Source: Phylloscopus collybita
Taxonomy: Eukaryota; Chordata; Aves; Passeriformes; Phylloscopidae
DNA length: 64,000 nucleotides
Direction: 5' to 3'
NCBI GenBank assembly: GCA_027886175.1
Contig: JAJNNQ010000137.1
Location: forward strand, 4,468,001-4,532,000
Shown here: in pieces, positions 60,101 through 64,000 of the stretch
How the letters are laid out: each line of letters starts with the position of its first letter
Position numbering within the stretch: the first letter of the stretch is position 1
Made by a program: the position numbers and the translations under genes
Notes under the pieces: generated by a model
Databases searched by the model: none
What the model saw: the letters and a program-made list of their open reading frames with translations, nothing else
What the model was told of the DNA's origin: nothing

Positions 60101-60327
60101 GACAGAGTTAAATCAGATATTAGCAATATCTTTGTGGTGAGGGTGATGAAGCACTGCAACAGTTTGTCCAAAGCCGCTGTGGCTGCCCCATCCTTGGAAC
60201 TGTCCAAGGCCGGGTTGGATGGGGCTTGGAGCAACCTGGCATAGTGGAAGGTGTCCCTGCCCATGGCAGGGGGTGGAACTGGATAATCTCTAGGGTCTCT
60301 TTCAATCCAAACCATTGGGTTCTATGT
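60101..60327 (+). mobile_element. CR1 LINE 3' fragment
   Basis: Reads TTAAATCAGATATTAGCAAT, GGTGATGAAGCACTGCAACA, GTGGCTGCCCCATCCTTGGA (about 60179), GTTGGATGGGGCTTGGAGCA, GCCCATGGCAGGGGGTGGAA and a diverged tail ending GGGTTCTATG. Overlapping frames on both strands (60031-60315, 60226-60477) are read-through of the repeat. Confidence 0.94.
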
Positions 60328-63204
60328 CAGTTGTTCCCTGCAGCAGCCAAAAGAATCTTTCCCAGGCCCCACTCAGCCCCTGACTCACAGCCCTGCGCAG
60401 GAATCTATTGTCTTCGACAATCAAAGTTAACACATTCCTCTTATTGTCCAAGGCCAACGAAGCACTTTGAAAACTGAAAGCATTTAAAAACATGCCTGGA
60501 GCATCACTTTAGAAACAAGCAGACGCACAATATCCCTGTGAGGCAGAACAATGCTATTATACTAATTTCACAGATGGATAAACTTGAACGCAGTAAGGTA
60601 AGGCCTAGATCCTGATTGGTGCTGTGCTTTGATATTTTAGGGGACTAAGCAGCACAGAGAGACTTTTCTTCCCTACCAGGAAAGCTGAAAGGCAATGCAG
60701 ACAAGGAAATACAGTAGGAGAGCAACTGCAAATGCATTTACACACACGACCTGCACATGGAAAAGTGTGGCTCACCAGCTGCAGGGCTCCTCTGCTGAGC
60801 TGCCCAGGTAACAAGGATACCAATGAATATTTTCCTGAAAAGCTGCTTACTTTTTTTTGAACAGCAGTGAAATGAATCCCATCTGCCTCAAAGCACTTCC
60901 ATGTTCTCCAAGCTGGCGTGAGTTCAAGGCAGATGTTGCCTCTGCTCTACTCCTTTCACCCTCACCTCACCAGCAGGGCAGGGTTTGCCCAGAATAACCT
61001 TCCTCAAGCCCGTGGAGAGCACCCAGGTGTCCTCATGGCCATGCTCAGGTCTCTACTCAGCCAGCCCTCTGAATGTTAATTCTGATTTTCCTGCATGTCC
61101 CCTGGAAGGGGCTGCACTTGGGCAGGGTGACAGACCTTCCTGCATCTGCTGGGCAAGGGCATTGCTGAGCTTAATCTCACTTTTTCACTTTGCACTACAT
61201 GAAATTTTTAATTGTCTCGTTGAGAGAGGGTGGCAGCTGACAATTGCTTTGTTCAGACTCACAGAGCTGATAATGCTCTGCTCATGAAACTGGGGCTGTT
61301 AATGATTCGTAAGCTGATACTTCCTCACACTTGATTGTGCACAGTAGACTTCACAATTTGAGCTTGTCATTTTCATTTTTCAGGAGGGAAAAACTACAAC
61401 AAAACCTCTCCTTTTCATGGTAGACTTCTCTATAAGTGTGTAATTACATCCTGATGTTCTCTGTGATTTGTACCTTGTTCACCCCATTGAAAGTCAATTT
61501 TAATACACTTCCATAAAATTTTTATTTTGTTAGGGAAAAAAGGCATTTTTTTCCCATGTGACACTGTAGGAGTGCTGTTTTCTTATATATTAAGAATATT
61601 ATTTAAATACATAAAAGATGTTCCAAAGAGCATCTCCATCAGAGGGAAGCTGTAACCATTCCTATCCTGATATTTACCAGAAGAAGAAGGGACTTGTCAC
61701 TTCTGCAAGTGACTGATTGTGGAAGCATTTTCATATCCACCCCAGGTCTTCACCACAGAAGTCTCCTACAAGGATCCTTCCACATCTTACAAAGCTTTAA
61801 TAATCAGACCTTCAATGTCAATCTAAGAGCCGTTTGCAAATTCATTTAGAAGTAAACCCTTCCAAATCTTGCATCAGCTGAGCCCTGTGGCTTTGGCTAT
61901 ATCAATTAAGTGGCTGAAGGATAAAGCATTCTGAATATCTTAATAAGCTTTGAACATTTATTTTAGGACACAGTATTGTTCATAAAGGTGGTTTTTTTAG
62001 TAATGCAAGCCTAAATATTGAAAGCAGACTTGATTTTAGGTGTCTACTTTTTTCACTTAGCTGTGAAGTACTATGCTCTGAAAAGCAGAATATGTTGAAG
62101 CATCTTTGCAAATTGATAATAACTTTAAAACAATCTCTTCTATAATTGCATTATAGACACTGCAACCAGAACCACCTTAGAGACATATTTTCTAAGCAAT
62201 TTGTTAGAAGAATACTTAGCCCCAAATGACCAGATTAACACTTTTGTTCCATGACTGCAGAATGGAGACGGGAAAACTCAAAGTCTATCTTGGATTTGCA
62301 GCTTGGAGTATCAGCGAACAAGACACAAAAGGTGATTTCAGGTGACAAAGTAGAGACAGACTATCAAAGTAGAGACTATCTGTGGTCAAATAAATAAATA
62401 AACAAAATACATAGTCATATTTTTGTGTGAATAAAATTGCAGTTTGTGCAATTATCCAAGATGTCCTGATGCAATAAGCACAGAAAATTTGCTGTCTATA
62501 AAGAGCCAGATAAGCCTAGAGAAAAGGCTCTTTACAATCACTTAATTGCATATTCACCTGACTCCCCATTCCTGTCTGGAGTTTAGGTACATGGCAAAAT
62601 AGAGAGATCTTTTCTCAGTGGTCTTAAATATATGCAGTCCAGATTGTTACCTGCCAAAACTGGGAGTTTCAATTCTCCTAGACTTAAAAAATCTCCTATA
62701 CGTATTTTCCATTTCCTATGACCACAAGGTCATAAATTTGGGATACAGGTGCCTGAATAAACAGGAATTGTGAAGTCAACACACAGTGTGGAGCCTGATT
62801 CTTTAACACAGTTGTTAAGAAATGTCTTCTGGGAGAGAGGGAACTGAACTTGATACACCTTGATAATGAAAAAATTTCTGTGTTATAAGCAAGAACCTTC
62901 TCATGTGGGAGACTTCCACACTTTCATAAAAGACCGAGGTTAAAATGTTCTTGCTCTTATGTGGTTTAGGTTCCTTATGTAGAGGACAATCATAAAGCAG
63001 ATGTAAGTGTATGCATTTCTCTCCTGTTTTAGGAAACAAACAGGGAACTTCTGAGGTCTTACTCAAAATTCCTTGTCAGAAGTCATCCAGACCCTGAGAG
63101 AACTTTCTTTCTGTCTTACACAATGATTCATAGTCATATATTTGCTGAGCCTTGGTGATAGTCTCCATCTTCATGCCCTGAAAAAGAAACATTGAAAGAA
63201 AAGG
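60328..63204. other. unique DNA with a candidate conserved stretch
   Basis: No gene or mobile element recognised. At 61190-61390 the sequence is non-repetitive and motif-dense (TAATGA-, GATAATG-, CAATTT-like words), and similar text recurs around 61790-61960; both resemble conserved non-coding elements by composition only. A 12-base word CAAAGTAGAGAC is repeated at 62346 and 62365. Confidence 0.4.
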
Positions 63205-63226
63205 AAACAAACAAACAAACAAACAG
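63205..63226 (+). repeat. short (AAAC)n microsatellite
   Basis: About five to six AAAC units. Confidence 0.9.
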
Positions 63227-64000
63227 TATGGTTAGATCATGAACAAAGTCCCTGGTACATAATCTGAAAGTCATGTGACCATCATTATCATTAGCAAATC
63301 TGTATTAAATGCATAACTCATGCTCTCTTCTCTGTCAATTTAATGTTTTTAGAAATCAGTCATACAAATACAATTCAGATTATTTGATTTAGCAAATCTG
63401 ATGTGCTCTGTTCTAGAGGTAAGCTGAGGAGTGATTTAAAAATCATAAGGATTGTAATCCCCATTTCTAACTGAAAGCATTTCATTACACAGATGTAGTC
63501 AAATACTTTGGGATGTTTAATTCCTCCTAAACTTACCCAAGTTATTAAAAGCAGAGCAATATTCCAGAGCAATTTTCCAAAGTTCTAAAGCCAAACTGTT
63601 GTTTGCTGTGGTTGTTACACAACAAGAAAACACATAGAATATTATCCCAATTTAAGGAACTCAGATTTATCTCACCTAGCTTTATCCATCTGAAAGTTAG
63701 ACATCTGCCCTGGTTATCTGGGGTCTCTCAATGACCAAAGGAGAGACACATCACAAGAGCATGATTCATTCCTCCTATCTTAAACACCTATCTCACTCTG
63801 GAAGCTGATGCAATTTTTCCTAACTGTTAAAAATTGATGTCTTATTTCCAATCTGAATCTGTCTAGCTTCAGCTCCCAGCTACTGGATCCTGACGTGCTA
63901 GATTAGGGAGTTATTTACTGTAAAAAATATCTTCTCTCTGTGCATGAAGAGTCCAAATAATCTACTCTTCAAAGAAACTGAATAGATGGAGATCCCTAGT
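63227..64000. other. unique AT-rich DNA, nothing recognised
   Basis: No gene or repeat family recognised to the end of the window. Confidence 0.5.

Overview
This window looks like vertebrate nuclear DNA from a bird, probably a songbird or close relative. It is AT-rich and full of stops in all frames. It carries many truncated 3' ends of CR1 LINEs, recognisable by the avian CR1 tail (lab-style signatures such as 'gattctatga', 'tggatgccccatccctgg' and 'ttccaaccc'), plus avian-type endogenous retrovirus LTRs. The host assignment rests on these repeat families, recalled from general knowledge and not checked by search. I found no convincing protein-coding gene, tRNA, rRNA or CRISPR. The window is best read as intergenic or intronic sequence (a gene-desert-like stretch), and the open frames present are either simple-repeat translations or short chance frames.

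Layout. 0-6 kb: mostly unique AT-rich DNA with one degraded LTR on the minus strand (1223-1600), ending in a 271-bp purine tract (5742-6012). 6-21 kb: unique DNA with a 43-bp tandem duplication, two pure A tracts of 40 and 43 bases, and three GC-richer islands (about 6.5, 14.5 and 20.3 kb). 21-27 kb: the densest mobile-element region, with a CR1 fragment, a 370-bp A/C-only-like island, a minus-strand LTR, a probable retroviral internal remnant, a plus-strand LTR and another CR1. 27-49 kb: mainly unique DNA with four CR1 fragments, a G-quadruplex motif, and stretches that resemble conserved non-coding elements. 49-56 kb: a 214-bp pure pyrimidine tract, a polyadenylation-signal-plus-A-tail structure suggestive of a retrocopy, a 453-bp purine tract and a 57-base A run. 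56-64 kb: two CR1 fragments arranged tail-to-tail, one more CR1, and further unique DNA.

The most notable features are structural: three very long polypurine/polypyrimidine tracts with mirror symmetry, four long pure A runs, the nested opposed LTRs at 22.6-24.5 kb, and several perfect short palindromes. No gene system or operon-like organisation is visible. All family names are pattern recognition by eye. Boundaries of repeats are approximate unless exact bases are given.
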